Of a stretch of 64,000 nt of DNA, positions 8,543 to 17,063 are shown piece after piece (within the stretch, counting starts at the first letter, position 1; each line of letters starts with the position of its first letter). Made by a program: the position numbers and the translations under genes. The notes below the pieces were generated by a model, which saw nothing but the letters and a program-made list of their open reading frames with translations, was not told the DNA's origin and did not search any database. The DNA comes from Peptococcaceae bacterium BRH_c4b (lineage in GTDB: Bacteria; Bacillota; Desulfotomaculia; Desulfotomaculales; Desulfocucumaceae): contig LADO01000025.1 of NCBI GenBank assembly GCA_000961595.1, positions 62,001-126,000 on the forward strand. The letters are read 5' to 3'.

Positions 8543-9523
8543 ATGGCAAAAGGGATCTGGGTATTTGCAGAGCAACGTAACGAAGAAATAAAAAAGGTGA
8601 CTTATGAATTGTTAAGTGCGGGCCGCAAGGCTGCCGACGCCCTTGGCGAGGAGCTTTGCGCCGTTCTGATGGGCAAGGGAGTCAGCGGGCTGGCGGGTAA
8701 ACTGGGCGAATATGGTGCCGACAAAGTATTTGTGCTGGATGCAGACGTGCTGGAAAACTACACAACCGATGCCTATACCAACGTGCTGGCAGATTTGGCC
8801 AGGGAGCATCAGCCTACAGCCATTTTACTGGTCTGCTCTGTTTCTGGCCGCGACTTGGCAGCGCAGGTGGCACAACGCCTGGGTACCGGCCTTATGACTG
8901 ATTGTACAGATATGACCATGGAAGATGGGCAATTGGTATTTACCCGCCCCATTTATGCCGGCAAGGCTTTCGTTAAGGCTGCCTGTCCGGAGGTCCGCCC
9001 TGTAATGGCCACTATCCGCCCCAACGTGCTGGCGGCAGATGCCCCCCAGGCTGGCCGCGGGGCGGAAACCGTAGCAGTGAGCGCCGGTGCCGGTGATGTT
9101 CGTCAGGCTATCAAAGATATTATCAAACAAATCAGCACCCGCCCGGAATTAACCGAGGCTGATATCATCGTTTCCGGAGGTCGCGGAATGAAAGGGCCTG
9201 AGAATTTTGCCGTCCTTGAAGAGCTGGCAGATGTGCTGGGGGCTGCTGTTGGCGCCTCCAGGGCGGCGGTTGATGCTGGTTGGAAGCCACATTCCTTCCA
9301 GGTTGGACAAACTGGTAAGACCGTGTCTCCGGTGTTATATATCGCCTGTGGCGTTTCCGGCGCTATCCAGCACCTGGCCGGTATGAGCTCCTCCAAATGT
9401 ATTGTAGCAATTAACAAGGATCCTGAGGCAAACATCTTTAAAGTAGCCGATTACGGTATCGTGGGAGATTTGTTTGACGTAGTGCCTCTGTTGAAGGAAG
9501 AACTTGAAAAGCTCCTGGCCTAA
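8543..9523 (+). CDS. etfA: Electron transfer flavoprotein alpha subunit
   Basis: A 326-residue EtfA with the C-terminal FAD-binding domain (VSGGRGMKGPENF, GQTGKTVSPVLYIACGVSGAIQHLAGM in two adjoining parts, and INKDPEANIFKVADYGIVGD). There is no N-terminal ferredoxin extension. It is cytoplasmic and forms a heterodimer with EtfB. TAGGAGG lies upstream. No Etf:quinone oxidoreductase or Fe-S partner follows; only a 23-codon frame and a terminator do. Confidence 0.95.
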   Translation: MAKGIWVFAEQRNEEIKKVTYELLSAGRKAADALGEELCAVLMGKGVSGLAGKLGEYGADKVFVLDADVLENYTTDAYTNVLADLAREHQPTAILLVCSVSGRDLAAQVAQRLGTGLMTDCTDMTMEDGQLVFTRPIYAGKAFVKAACPEVRPVMATIRPNVLAADAPQAGRGAETVAVSAGAGDVRQAIKDIIKQISTRPELTEADIIVSGGRGMKGPENFAVLEELADVLGAAVGASRAAVDAGWKPHSFQVGQTGKTVSPVLYIACGVSGAIQHLAGMSSSKCIVAINKDPEANIFKVADYGIVGDLFDVVPLLKEELEKLLA

Positions 9524-9595
9524 GTTAAGAAAAATGAGAACGGGTTAAACCACATTTGGGTCGGAGTCCGGTTCAATTAGCAAGGAGGAAACCCA

Positions 9596-9667
9596 ATGTC
9601 AGAGCTGATTGGCACCTTTACGAACCGCTCCCGCTTGCTACCGGTGAGAAAATATCAAAATATATGA
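9596..9667 (+). CDS. 23-codon open frame, possibly a gene remnant
   Basis: ATG 9596 has a strong CAAGGAGGAAACCC ahead of it, but only 23 codons precede the stop, and the product (opening MSELIGTFTNRS) matches nothing I know. It may be the stump of a deleted third gene of the etf operon. Low confidence that it is a functional peptide. Confidence 0.25.
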   Translation: MSELIGTFTNRSRLLPVRKYQNI

Positions 9668-9673
9668 AGCAAA

Positions 9674-9705
9674 TAAGGGGGAGCAATTATGCTCTCCCTT
9701 AAAAA
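9674..9705. terminator. Bidirectional terminator between etfA and tetR
   Basis: TAAGGGGGAG and CTCTCCCTTA pair around a 7-8 base loop, with A and T runs on the flanks. The position between two convergent transcription units fits termination in both directions. Confidence 0.75.
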
Positions 9706-9711
9706 TTCAGG

Positions 9712-10305
9712 TTAGTTGGTATCGGACCGCGAGCGGAGAATTCCCTTCAACAGGAATTCAGCAAACACCGCTGCTATTTCCAGGGTAGAAAGTTCGCCGG
9801 CAGGGGAGTACCAGTTGGGAATAAAATTTATTGAACCCAGCATGATAAGCCTTATAATTTTTACGTTTGCAGTGCGGAAAACTTTTTTCTCTATTCCTTC
9901 TTCAATGACTTCCGTAAACATCTTTTCATAGTTGTCCCGTTTTTCGGTCAGTTTTTGCAGGGGGATTGAAGAGGGAATAAAGGTTTTCTCAAAAAGGGTA
10001 AAATTTGCTGTGTGCACTGTCTCGATCACAATTTGCGCGTGGGTTTTGATCATTTCAAAAAGTTTTTGATCGGGGGGAAGGGAGCTCTCGTAAATTGGCT
10101 GAATATGGCCCTTGGCATTGTCTATGGAGTGTGTGTGGCACTTTATCCATAGTTCTTCTTTTCCGGAAACGTAATAATACAAGGCGGCCTTGGTCATGTT
10201 CAGGTTCGAGGCTATTTCATCCAGAGTGGTTCCTTTGTATCCCTTCTCCATAAAAATCTGAGATGCCACGTTAAGAATCTGCTGCCATCTTTCACTATCA
10301 GCCAT
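9712..10305 (-). CDS. TetR-family transcriptional repressor
   Basis: A 197-residue regulator with an N-terminal helix-turn-helix typical of TetR/AcrR (ILNVASQIFMEKGYKGTTLD then IASNLNMTKAALYYYVSGKEEL) and a variable ligand-binding C-terminal domain. The start at 10305 has GAGAGGAAA upstream; the 11 residues before it are unlikely. It is transcribed away from the meaB pseudogene, across a shared control region containing the operator. Members next to acyl-CoA genes often sense acyl-CoAs; this is inference. A truncated copy of the same gene lies at 4001-4075. Confidence 0.9.
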   Translation of the reverse strand: MADSERWQQILNVASQIFMEKGYKGTTLDEIASNLNMTKAALYYYVSGKEELWIKCHTHSIDNAKGHIQPIYESSLPPDQKLFEMIKTHAQIVIETVHTANFTLFEKTFIPSSIPLQKLTEKRDNYEKMFTEVIEEGIEKKVFRTANVKIIRLIMLGSINFIPNWYSPAGELSTLEIAAVFAEFLLKGILRSRSDTN

Positions 10306-10502
10306 TGCGGGGTTTCCTCTCTCTCCTGGACAAAGCAATTATACATACCGGATAATGGAACACTGAAAATATTCAGCTGCATATCAATCTGCAAATTAGT
10401 GTTCTATACGATAATATACCAGTTGGAACAATAAGACAAGCGTGTATAAAACGGATTCAAAAAAAGCGCTTTTGGAGATATCAAGAAGATTCTAGAAAAA
10501 GA

Positions 10503-10531
10503 TTGACACCGGATATTTTATCAGCTAATAT
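10503..10531 (+). promoter_or_regulatory. Sigma-70-type promoter of copy B
   Basis: TTGACA at 10503-10508, 17 bases, then TAATAT at 10526-10531. It is the counterpart of the promoter at 4261 and probably still drives the downstream B12/ThDP operon through the meaB pseudogene. Confidence 0.7.
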
Positions 10532-10569
10532 CTACTAAACGGTAAGTAACTAACTAACCGTTTAGTAGA
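10531..10569. promoter_or_regulatory. TetR-type operator, copy B
   Basis: TCTACTAAACGGT (10531-10543) and ACCGTTTAGTAGA (10557-10569) are exact reverse complements separated by 13 bases. The centre has diverged from the perfect palindrome of copy A. It lies just downstream of the -10 box and beside the intact tetR. Confidence 0.75.
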
Positions 10570-10613
10570 AACTAAACTTGTCGTAAAATAATTTTAATAC
10601 CAAGGTGGTAAAA

Positions 10614-11326
10614 ATGCTTCAGGGCTTACTGGAAAATTTTATAAAAGGGGATGTGAGGGCTGCTGGCAGGTTGAAGCCGACATCATCAATCTGTCGGACA
10701 CAACCATAGTGGTGACTGTTCCCGGTCTGGGCGACCAGATACAGGCGCTGAAGGCGGGGATTTTGGAGATCGCGGATCTGCTTGTGGTAAATAAGGCCGA
10801 CCGGGAAGGTGCAAGCGACACCGTACGGGATCTGAACACGATGCTGGATTGGATGCCGCCCGAAAAATGGCGTCCAAAAGTCCTGTCCACTGTAGCCACC
10901 AGGAATCAAGGCATCGGTAAAGTCTATGAAGCCATCCAGGAACACAAAAACCACTTGCTCCAGACAGGCAAATGGGGGGTGTTGCGCCGGAAACGTATTG
11001 AGTCTCACTGTTTTACCATAATGGAAAATGTTCTTAGAGAACATGTAGACAAAAAAGTAAAGGAGGTTGCGGAATTAAAAGAACTGCTGGAACAAGCCAG
11101 GGAAGGAAAGCTGGATCCCTATAGCTCGGCTGACAATATTCTAAAAATCCTTTTTAGCCAGTTGGAAAACAAATGGTCTTTGTCACCCGTCAGCCGGGCC
11201 ATGTCTGGTTTGCTGATAAGCCCGGCTGACAATTCTTTTTTCCGGGGTGATGGGGGGAATCCTGATAAGTGGAGGATATTTGGATTCCAAAATATACTAA
11301 AAACGTTATGTGTTGTTTCGATATGA
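10614..11326 (+). pseudogene. meaB pseudogene with 394-bp internal deletion
   Basis: The sequence starts exactly like the intact meaB but joins codon 18 directly to DNA matching 4828 onward. The junction is the word GGCAGGTTGA, present at 4424-4433 and again at 4818-4827 in the intact copy, so 394 bases were lost and the frame broke. The P-loop and the VDPTSP region are gone. A further single-base loss near the 3' end removes the original stop. An internal GTG at 10709 opens a frame for the C-terminal half only, which cannot bind GTP normally. Confidence 0.95.
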
Positions 11327-11356
11327 TACGAAAAAGGTTTAGGCGGGGAGGCGGCC

Positions 11357-11770
11357 ATGAACGAAAAGAGTAAAATTCGGGTGTTACTAGCCAAGCCGGG
11401 ACTGGATGCGCATGATAATGGTGTAAAGACAGTGGCTTTTGCCCTTAGGGATGCTGGCATGGAAGTTATTTACCTTGGCATGCGGCAGACCCCGGAAAAT
11501 ATTGTCAGGAGTGCTTTCCAGGAGGATGTTGATATCATTGGGCTGAGTTGTCACGGCGCGGCCATAGTCCCCCTGGGTGAACGGGTGATGAAACTGCTTC
11601 GCGAAAAAAATGCAGACATCCCGGTAATCTATGGAGGTACAATTTTAAACGAAGACAGGGATAAACTCTTGAGCATGGGTATCAAAGAGACTTTTTCCCC
11701 GGGGGCGTCGTTTAGTCAAATTATTAATAGCATAGTTAAACTGGTTGCGGAAAATCAAAATAAAAACTGA
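11357..11770 (+). CDS. Cobalamin-binding small subunit of acyl-CoA mutase 1
   Basis: A 137-residue stand-alone B12-binding domain. It has the base-off motif DAHDNG (D17, H19, G22), which supplies the lower-ligand histidine, and the later GG turn (IYGGTI). The usual SxL motif is replaced by S64-C65-H66 in GLSCHGA, whereas the second small subunit in this window has the normal SIL. It opens the operon that also carries the ThDP enzyme and mutase 1, so it most likely partners with that large subunit. GGGGAGGCGGCC precedes the ATG. Confidence 0.88.
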   Translation: MNEKSKIRVLLAKPGLDAHDNGVKTVAFALRDAGMEVIYLGMRQTPENIVRSAFQEDVDIIGLSCHGAAIVPLGERVMKLLREKNADIPVIYGGTILNEDRDKLLSMGIKETFSPGASFSQIINSIVKLVAENQNKN

Positions 11771-11794
11771 AAAGTAGAAAGGGGAATACGGTTA

Positions 11795-13810
11795 ATGAGC
11801 CAGGAGGTTGAAGGAAAAAAATTCATGATTGACCTGGATAAGCCTATGTATGACAAAGGCGAGCGCAAAGCGCTTTCAGCCGAGGATACCCAACCCTATG
11901 ACGCGCTGGATGTCCTGGCCGACATCCTCGTTGAAGAAGGGGTTAAGGAAATCTGGTGCCTGGAGGGCAGTGGGCTGTTCAGATTTATCGGTCCGATAAT
12001 GAAAAGGGGAATTAAAAGGATCTCCTGTACCCACGAGGCGGAGTGCGGATTTGCTGCCGAGGCCTATGGCAGGATAGCCCGCCGACCCGGAGTGGTTACT
12101 ATAGGACCGGGGACTGGGGTAACCAATCTGACCAGCCCTATTCACCAGGCTCGCAGCGCCCAGGCCCCCATGGTTTTTATCGTTTCTGATTCGCCGGAAA
12201 TGTATGACGGAAGGTGGGCCCAGCAGGGCGGGATAATTACCTCCGAGGTGGTTTCACCACTCCTCAAGCGCCCGGTGAGAAGACTGACTCAGCCTTCGAC
12301 AGTAGCCTACCATACTAAGCTGGCTTTCCGGGATTCGGTAAGCCCGGTCAGCGGACCCATGGGAATCGCCGTTACCGAGGAACTTTCCTGTTATGCCCAA
12401 GGTGATCCGGTTACAACTAAGGCCGCATTGTACAATGGTTATGTCCCCGGCAATTTCACCCACCAGAGCCGGACCGATATGTTCAGAATGCTGGCGGATC
12501 CGAAACTGGTGGAGGATGCCGTGAAGTGGCTCCTGGCTGCGGACCGGCCGGCCATGATTTGCGGGGAAAGTATTTGGTACCACGATGCCGTGGATGAACT
12601 GAACGAATTTGTGCATTTGCTGGGCATCCCCTGCCACACCCGCAGGCTATCCAGGGGGGCCATTTCGGAGTACGACCCCCTGAATTGCTACGGAAGGGCC
12701 CGGGGAAAGGTAATGCGCGCTTCGGACCGGTCAATAATTATGGGGCTGGGTGTGCGTTACCTTGAAAACTATGGCAGATCCCCCTTCTGGGGCGCGGAAA
12801 CAAGGTATATTCAGGTTCAGTCTTGTCCTGAAATGCAGTGTCTCCAACTGCCCACTGAATATGAATTTAACGGCAGTATGAAATACATACTGAGGCAAAT
12901 GATTGAGTGTGTCAAGGACATGGGCATTACCAAGCCTTTGGAGAAGTGGGAAAACTGGCGTCAGTTTGTGGTGGAGGCAAGAGAAGAATCGCTGAAAAAA
13001 CCCATTCAGCGTGTAGCCAAACAAGTGGGCAAATATCCGTTCCACCCCGACCTCTGCGGTAAAATAGTCGGAGAATGGCTTAGCAGAGAATTAAACGATG
13101 ATTTCCTTACCATACTTGGCGGGTGGTCGGCTACCTCCTTCTATACTGACTGGATCCGCCTGAGGACAGGAGGCCGATTACTGGATGCCACCGATGCCAT
13201 CGGATTGGGACACCCCATCCCCATGGCCTGCGGCGCTTCCATTGCTGACGACAGAAAACACCCGGTAATTGCCCTGATGGGCGACGGGGATTTCTATGGC
13301 GGGTCGGGAATGGCCTATGAACTGGCAGTTAAGTGGGAAATACCGGTAATTGGTATCCACATAAACAACAACTCCCTCTGCACCAACTGCGACGAAATTT
13401 TCCAGGCATTTTACGGCCCCACCAGGGACTTTTACAAGGACTTCATGCAGATCTACCCCCCTAAAATCAAGACCAATAATATGATAGCCGAATTCGGTGT
13501 GCACACCGAGTACGTTGAGCGGGACAGCGAGATGGAGCCTGCCCTCAACCGGTGTCTTGCTGCCGTTCGGGAGGGTCAACCCGCGTACATCAACGTGATT
13601 TCCGACCCCGTGGTGAATAATGAAATAATGGGCCTCTTTACAGGGTCCCTGTACGGAAATATTCCATACAACGAGCTGATCAGAAACGCAAAGAGGTATA
13701 TCCTCGAAGGAGGATATTTCCGGAAGCAGTTTGCCAGGGTGGCTCATCCCAGCTGGACGAAGGCAATTGAAATATATGAGCAGACGGGCAATATCCCTGA
13801 AGAGGTATAA
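11795..13810 (+). CDS. Thiamine-diphosphate-dependent enzyme (acetolactate synthase / 2-hydroxyacyl-CoA lyase superfamily)
   Basis: A 671-residue protein with the three-domain layout of ThDP enzymes. The N-terminal pyrimidine-binding domain has CTHEAECGFAAEAYGR, with the likely cofactor-activating Glu at residue 81, then GPGTGVTN. The C-terminal domain has MGDGDFYGGSGM (GDG at about 496-498) and HINNNS (about 523-527). It is longer than most relatives (about 550-600). In sulfate reducers such as Desulfococcus biacutus, a ThDP enzyme encoded beside a B12 mutase is linked to acetone use via 2-hydroxyisobutyryl-CoA, and a lyase acting in the condensing direction would fit here. That role is by analogy; the substrate is not proven by sequence. 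Confidence 0.85.
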   Translation: MSQEVEGKKFMIDLDKPMYDKGERKALSAEDTQPYDALDVLADILVEEGVKEIWCLEGSGLFRFIGPIMKRGIKRISCTHEAECGFAAEAYGRIARRPGVVTIGPGTGVTNLTSPIHQARSAQAPMVFIVSDSPEMYDGRWAQQGGIITSEVVSPLLKRPVRRLTQPSTVAYHTKLAFRDSVSPVSGPMGIAVTEELSCYAQGDPVTTKAALYNGYVPGNFTHQSRTDMFRMLADPKLVEDAVKWLLAADRPAMICGESIWYHDAVDELNEFVHLLGIPCHTRRLSRGAISEYDPLNCYGRARGKVMRASDRSIIMGLGVRYLENYGRSPFWGAETRYIQVQSCPEMQCLQLPTEYEFNGSMKYILRQMIECVKDMGITKPLEKWENWRQFVVEAREESLKKPIQRVAKQVGKYPFHPDLCGKIVGEWLSRELNDDFLTILGGWSATSFYTDWIRLRTGGRLLDATDAIGLGHPIPMACGASIADDRKHPVIALMGDGDFYGGSGMAYELAVKWEIPVIGIHINNNSLCTNCDEIFQAFYGPTRDFYKDFMQIYPPKIKTNNMIAEFGVHTEYVERDSEMEPALNRCLAAVREGQPAYINVISDPVVNNEIMGLFTGSLYGNIPYNELIRNAKRYILEGGYFRKQFARVAHPSWTKAIEIYEQTGNIPEEV

Positions 13811-13842
13811 AAAATCAACTCAAGAAAAAGGGGGTAAAACTG

Positions 13843-13980
13843 ATGGTTTCCAAGCTTTTAAAGGATAAGTTTCCCGAATGGGAATGGAAGTGCGAGGACT
13901 GTGGGCACATTTGGAGAAGCGAAAGTTATCAGTGTCCCGTTTGCAGCAGCCTCAACTGTGACAGAACTTATGTCTGGTGA
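13843..13980 (+). CDS. 45-residue zinc-ribbon / rubredoxin-like microprotein
   Basis: A short gene with GGGGGTAAAACTG ahead of ATG 13843. The product has two metal-ligand knuckles, CEDCGHIW and CPVCSSLNC, in 45 residues, and many aromatic residues. It sits between the ThDP enzyme and mutase 1, 32 bases after the former, so it belongs to the same operon. It could be a structural or electron-carrying accessory subunit of the ThDP enzyme or the mutase; I do not recognise a named family. It is easily missed by gene callers because of its size. Confidence 0.75.
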   Translation: MVSKLLKDKFPEWEWKCEDCGHIWRSESYQCPVCSSLNCDRTYVW

Positions 13981-14150
13981 CAGGTATCTTTAAAATGAGT
14001 GTCTGACAAATACACTTTCTGGGTTGAAATAGTCTTGGTTAAATTCTCACTGGCTTTTTTATCAAACCGGGTATGCCTGAACGTGTTCCAGGCGTCCCGG
14101 TTAAAAAAGCCTGCTTTTCCTGAGCAATGAAAAGGAGGCGTTGGTCATAA

Positions 14151-15830
14151 ATGATTAATAAAGATGATATTGAAAATATTAAAAAATCCCGGGAGGCCTG
14201 GCAAGATAACACTTTATCAAAGTTGCCGCCATGCCAGGCAAAATTTGAGACTGTCTCAGACATTCCCATTAAGGACATCTACACACCGGAAGACATAAAG
14301 GACCTTGATTATCTTCGCGACTTGGGTTTCCCTGGGGAATACCCCTTCACCCGCGGGGCATATGCGCCTATGAACCGCGGCCGCCAGTGGGTTATACGGC
14401 AGGTGGTGGGTGTGGGCACGGCCGAGGAAACAAATAAGAGGCACAAGTTCGTTATGCAGCAGGGCCAGACCGGGATGAGCAACGACTTTGACCTCCCCAC
14501 CCTGATTGGCCTGGATTCTGACGATCCCCTGGCGGTAGGGGAGGTTGGCCGGGTGGGGGTGTCCATAGACTCCCTGGAGGATATGGAAAAACTATACAAC
14601 GGTATTCCCCTGGAAAAGGCCAACCACTCCTTTACCATAAACCACCCCACCGTCGCTATATTGAGTATGTTTATCGCCCTGGTTGAGAAGCAGGGGCTGT
14701 CTATGGAAAAAATCGCCGGTACCACGCAGAACGATCCCCTCAAAGAATGCTTTGCCATGAAGGTTTTCGTATTCCCGCCCAAGGCATCAGTGAAGATGCT
14801 GGTGGATACGTGGGAGTACGCCGCCAGATTCTTGCCCAAGTGGAACATATCCAACCTTAACGGGTATCCAACCAGGGATTCGGGGGGCACTGTTTATCAC
14901 GAACTTGGATTGACATTTGCTTCCGGGATCCAATATTTTGATGAGGCTATCAAGAGGGGAATAGATGTGGACGCCATTGCTCCCCGGATTTCCTTAATGT
15001 GGTACGTGCACAAGGATTTTCTGGAGGAAATTGCCAAGTTCAGGGCTGCCCGCCGCATCTGGGCAAAAATCATGAAAGAGCGCTACCACGCCATAAATCC
15101 CCAGAGTTGGAAGTTGCGCATGCACGCCCAAACCGGAGGGGCCACATATACCTTCCAACAACCCGAAAACAACATTGTCAGGGGCACCATCGGAGGCATG
15201 GCGGCGGTTTTGGGTGGGGTCCAGTCACTGGCTATAGCTTGTTACGACGAGGCTCTCTCCATACCATCGGAAAAGGCCCATAAACTTTCTATCCGGACTC
15301 AGCAGGTAATCGCACACGAAAGCGGCGTCACCAGCGTGGTGGATCCCTTTGCAGGCTCATATTATATGGAGTGGCTTACCAATGAGGTGGAAGAAAGGAC
15401 CTGGAAAATAATCAATGATATTGAAGAAAGGGGCGGCCTAGCTGTCTGCACGGAGAACGGTTATATCGACAGGATGCTGGCCAACCAGGTTTATGAATAC
15501 AATAAGGCCGTAGAAAAGGGCGAACAAATAGTGGTAGGGGTCAACGCATTCGCTGACGAGGAAGAGAAAGGAAAGCTTCCTTCTGAAAAAGATATCTTCC
15601 GGGTTTCTTCCGATAATGAGGAGAAACAAATAGCGAGTCTGAAAAGGTTGAAGAGGGAGAGGAATCAGCTGGCGGTTAAAAATGCTCTGGACGATTTACT
15701 CAGGGCCTCAGAAAAAAATGAAAACGTGATGCCATACTGCATTGCCGCCGCCAAGGCCTACTGCACCGAAGGTGAGATAATTGGCGCTCTGAAAAAAGTA
15801 TATGGTGAGTACGAACCGTCCACAATTTAA
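14151..15830 (+). CDS. B12-dependent acyl-CoA mutase large subunit, atypical active site (mutase 1)
   Basis: A 559-residue TIM-barrel large subunit of the methylmalonyl-CoA mutase family, lacking the B12 domain, which is separate at 11357. Residues aligned to diagnostic positions of P. freudenreichii MCM are Val85 (MCM Tyr89, ICM Phe, 2-hydroxyisobutyryl-CoA mutase Ile), Asp112 (Ala in MCM, Asp in 2-hydroxyisobutyryl-CoA mutase), Met203 (MCM Arg207, ICM Gln) and Pro240 (MCM His244). All four spacings agree. Val plus Asp points to a hydroxyacyl-CoA such as 2-hydroxyisobutyryl-CoA, but Met203 and Pro240 are unusual. AAAGGAGGCG precedes the start. The operon context with a ThDP enzyme supports carbon-skeleton rearrangement of a newly formed 2-hydroxyacyl-CoA. 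Confidence 0.88.
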   Translation: MINKDDIENIKKSREAWQDNTLSKLPPCQAKFETVSDIPIKDIYTPEDIKDLDYLRDLGFPGEYPFTRGAYAPMNRGRQWVIRQVVGVGTAEETNKRHKFVMQQGQTGMSNDFDLPTLIGLDSDDPLAVGEVGRVGVSIDSLEDMEKLYNGIPLEKANHSFTINHPTVAILSMFIALVEKQGLSMEKIAGTTQNDPLKECFAMKVFVFPPKASVKMLVDTWEYAARFLPKWNISNLNGYPTRDSGGTVYHELGLTFASGIQYFDEAIKRGIDVDAIAPRISLMWYVHKDFLEEIAKFRAARRIWAKIMKERYHAINPQSWKLRMHAQTGGATYTFQQPENNIVRGTIGGMAAVLGGVQSLAIACYDEALSIPSEKAHKLSIRTQQVIAHESGVTSVVDPFAGSYYMEWLTNEVEERTWKIINDIEERGGLAVCTENGYIDRMLANQVYEYNKAVEKGEQIVVGVNAFADEEEKGKLPSEKDIFRVSSDNEEKQIASLKRLKRERNQLAVKNALDDLLRASEKNENVMPYCIAAAKAYCTEGEIIGALKKVYGEYEPSTI

Positions 15831-15898
15831 TAGCCGGGAAAAACTCTGAAGCTGTGTCTTGTGGCAAATTCAATAGAGAGACGGGTAGGTGAAAGAAT

Positions 15899-17059
15899 AT
15901 GCGCGGTGTCACTATAATAGGTATCGGATCCACACCTTTCGGCGTCCTGGAGGGTAAGTCGCTAAAAGAAATTGCCACCATAGCCTGCCTGGATGCTATT
16001 AACGATGCGGGTATTGATAAAAATGACATCGATGCCTTCTATCTAGGAAATTACATTTCCGGAATTTTGGTCAATCAGGAAACCATCGCCCCCCTGATTG
16101 CAAACAGCCTCGGGCTGAGAAAAGATATTGCCTGCACAAAAGTTGAGGGGGCTTGCTGTTCGGGGGGCATAGCCTGCAGGCACGGTTTTCTGCTAATAAG
16201 CGGCGGTTTTTGCGACATAGTGCTTGTAGCCGGCGTTGAAAAAATGACCTCGGCCTCTACAGAAAAGAATACGGCGGCCATAGCATCGGGTATGGACTGG
16301 GAGCAGGAAGGGAAAACGGGATTGACGTTCCCCGGTTTTTTTGCCCTGGTTGCCCAGCGGTATATGTATGAATACGGCTGCAAGATGGATCACATCAGCA
16401 GCGTTTGTGTCAAAAACAGGTCCAACGGTGTTAAAAACCCGCGGGCCAGATTCCGCAAGGAAGTGACTCTGGAAGATGTTTTAAAAGGAAAACAGATTGT
16501 GGACCCCCTGAGGCTGCATGACTGCTGTCCAGTTTCAGACGGGGCGGCGGCCCTTGTGCTTTGTAGGTCTGACTGGGCGGACAAATTCACAAAAAAACCT
16601 ATTGATATCCTTGGGGCCGGACAGGGCTTGGGTACCAGCACAGCCTATGAAATGCCTAATCTGGTCTCAATAGGCGCAACCGTAGAGGCGGCCAGACAGG
16701 CTTACAAAATGTCCGGAATCAAACCCGGGGACGTTGATGTAGTAGAACTTCATGACTGTTTCAGTATAGCTGAGGTTGTGGACTGCGAGGACTTGGGGTT
16801 TTTTGAAAAGGGGCGGGGCGCTTTCGCGGCCTTTGATGGTGAAACACGTATTGGCGGCAAAATACCCATTAACCCCAGCGGCGGCCTCCTCTCCAAAGGG
16901 CACCCGGTTGGCGCCACCGGAGCCGGGCAAATGTATGAAATATGCAAACAGCTTAGGGGGGAGCATGAAAACCAGGTAAAAGATGCTGAAATAGGCCTGG
17001 TCCACAACTTGGGAGGGTCCGGCGCCGTTTCAACCGTGCACATCTTGCGGAGGAGGTAA
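15899..17059 (+). CDS. Thiolase family protein (archaeal/SCP2-like type, DUF35 partnered)
   Basis: A 386-residue thiolase-fold enzyme. The nucleophilic Cys lies in VEGACCSGG, the catalytic His in VVELHDCFSIAE, and the C-terminal signature is KGHPVGATGAGQ. This subgroup needs a small zinc-ribbon/OB-fold protein, and the next gene, five bases away, encodes exactly that. Likely reaction: thiolytic cleavage (or formation) of a 3-ketoacyl-CoA, for example acetoacetyl-CoA to two acetyl-CoA, after rearrangement and beta-oxidation. The gene lies between the two mutase genes in one operon. Confidence 0.85.
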   Translation: MRGVTIIGIGSTPFGVLEGKSLKEIATIACLDAINDAGIDKNDIDAFYLGNYISGILVNQETIAPLIANSLGLRKDIACTKVEGACCSGGIACRHGFLLISGGFCDIVLVAGVEKMTSASTEKNTAAIASGMDWEQEGKTGLTFPGFFALVAQRYMYEYGCKMDHISSVCVKNRSNGVKNPRARFRKEVTLEDVLKGKQIVDPLRLHDCCPVSDGAAALVLCRSDWADKFTKKPIDILGAGQGLGTSTAYEMPNLVSIGATVEAARQAYKMSGIKPGDVDVVELHDCFSIAEVVDCEDLGFFEKGRGAFAAFDGETRIGGKIPINPSGGLLSKGHPVGATGAGQMYEICKQLRGEHENQVKDAEIGLVHNLGGSGAVSTVHILRRR

Positions 17060-17063
17060 AAAA

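Noticed and set aside
10709-11326. C-terminal meaB frame as a functional short protein
   Set aside because: It lacks the P-loop, begins at an internal GTG without a ribosome site, and the upstream part is intact but out of frame.
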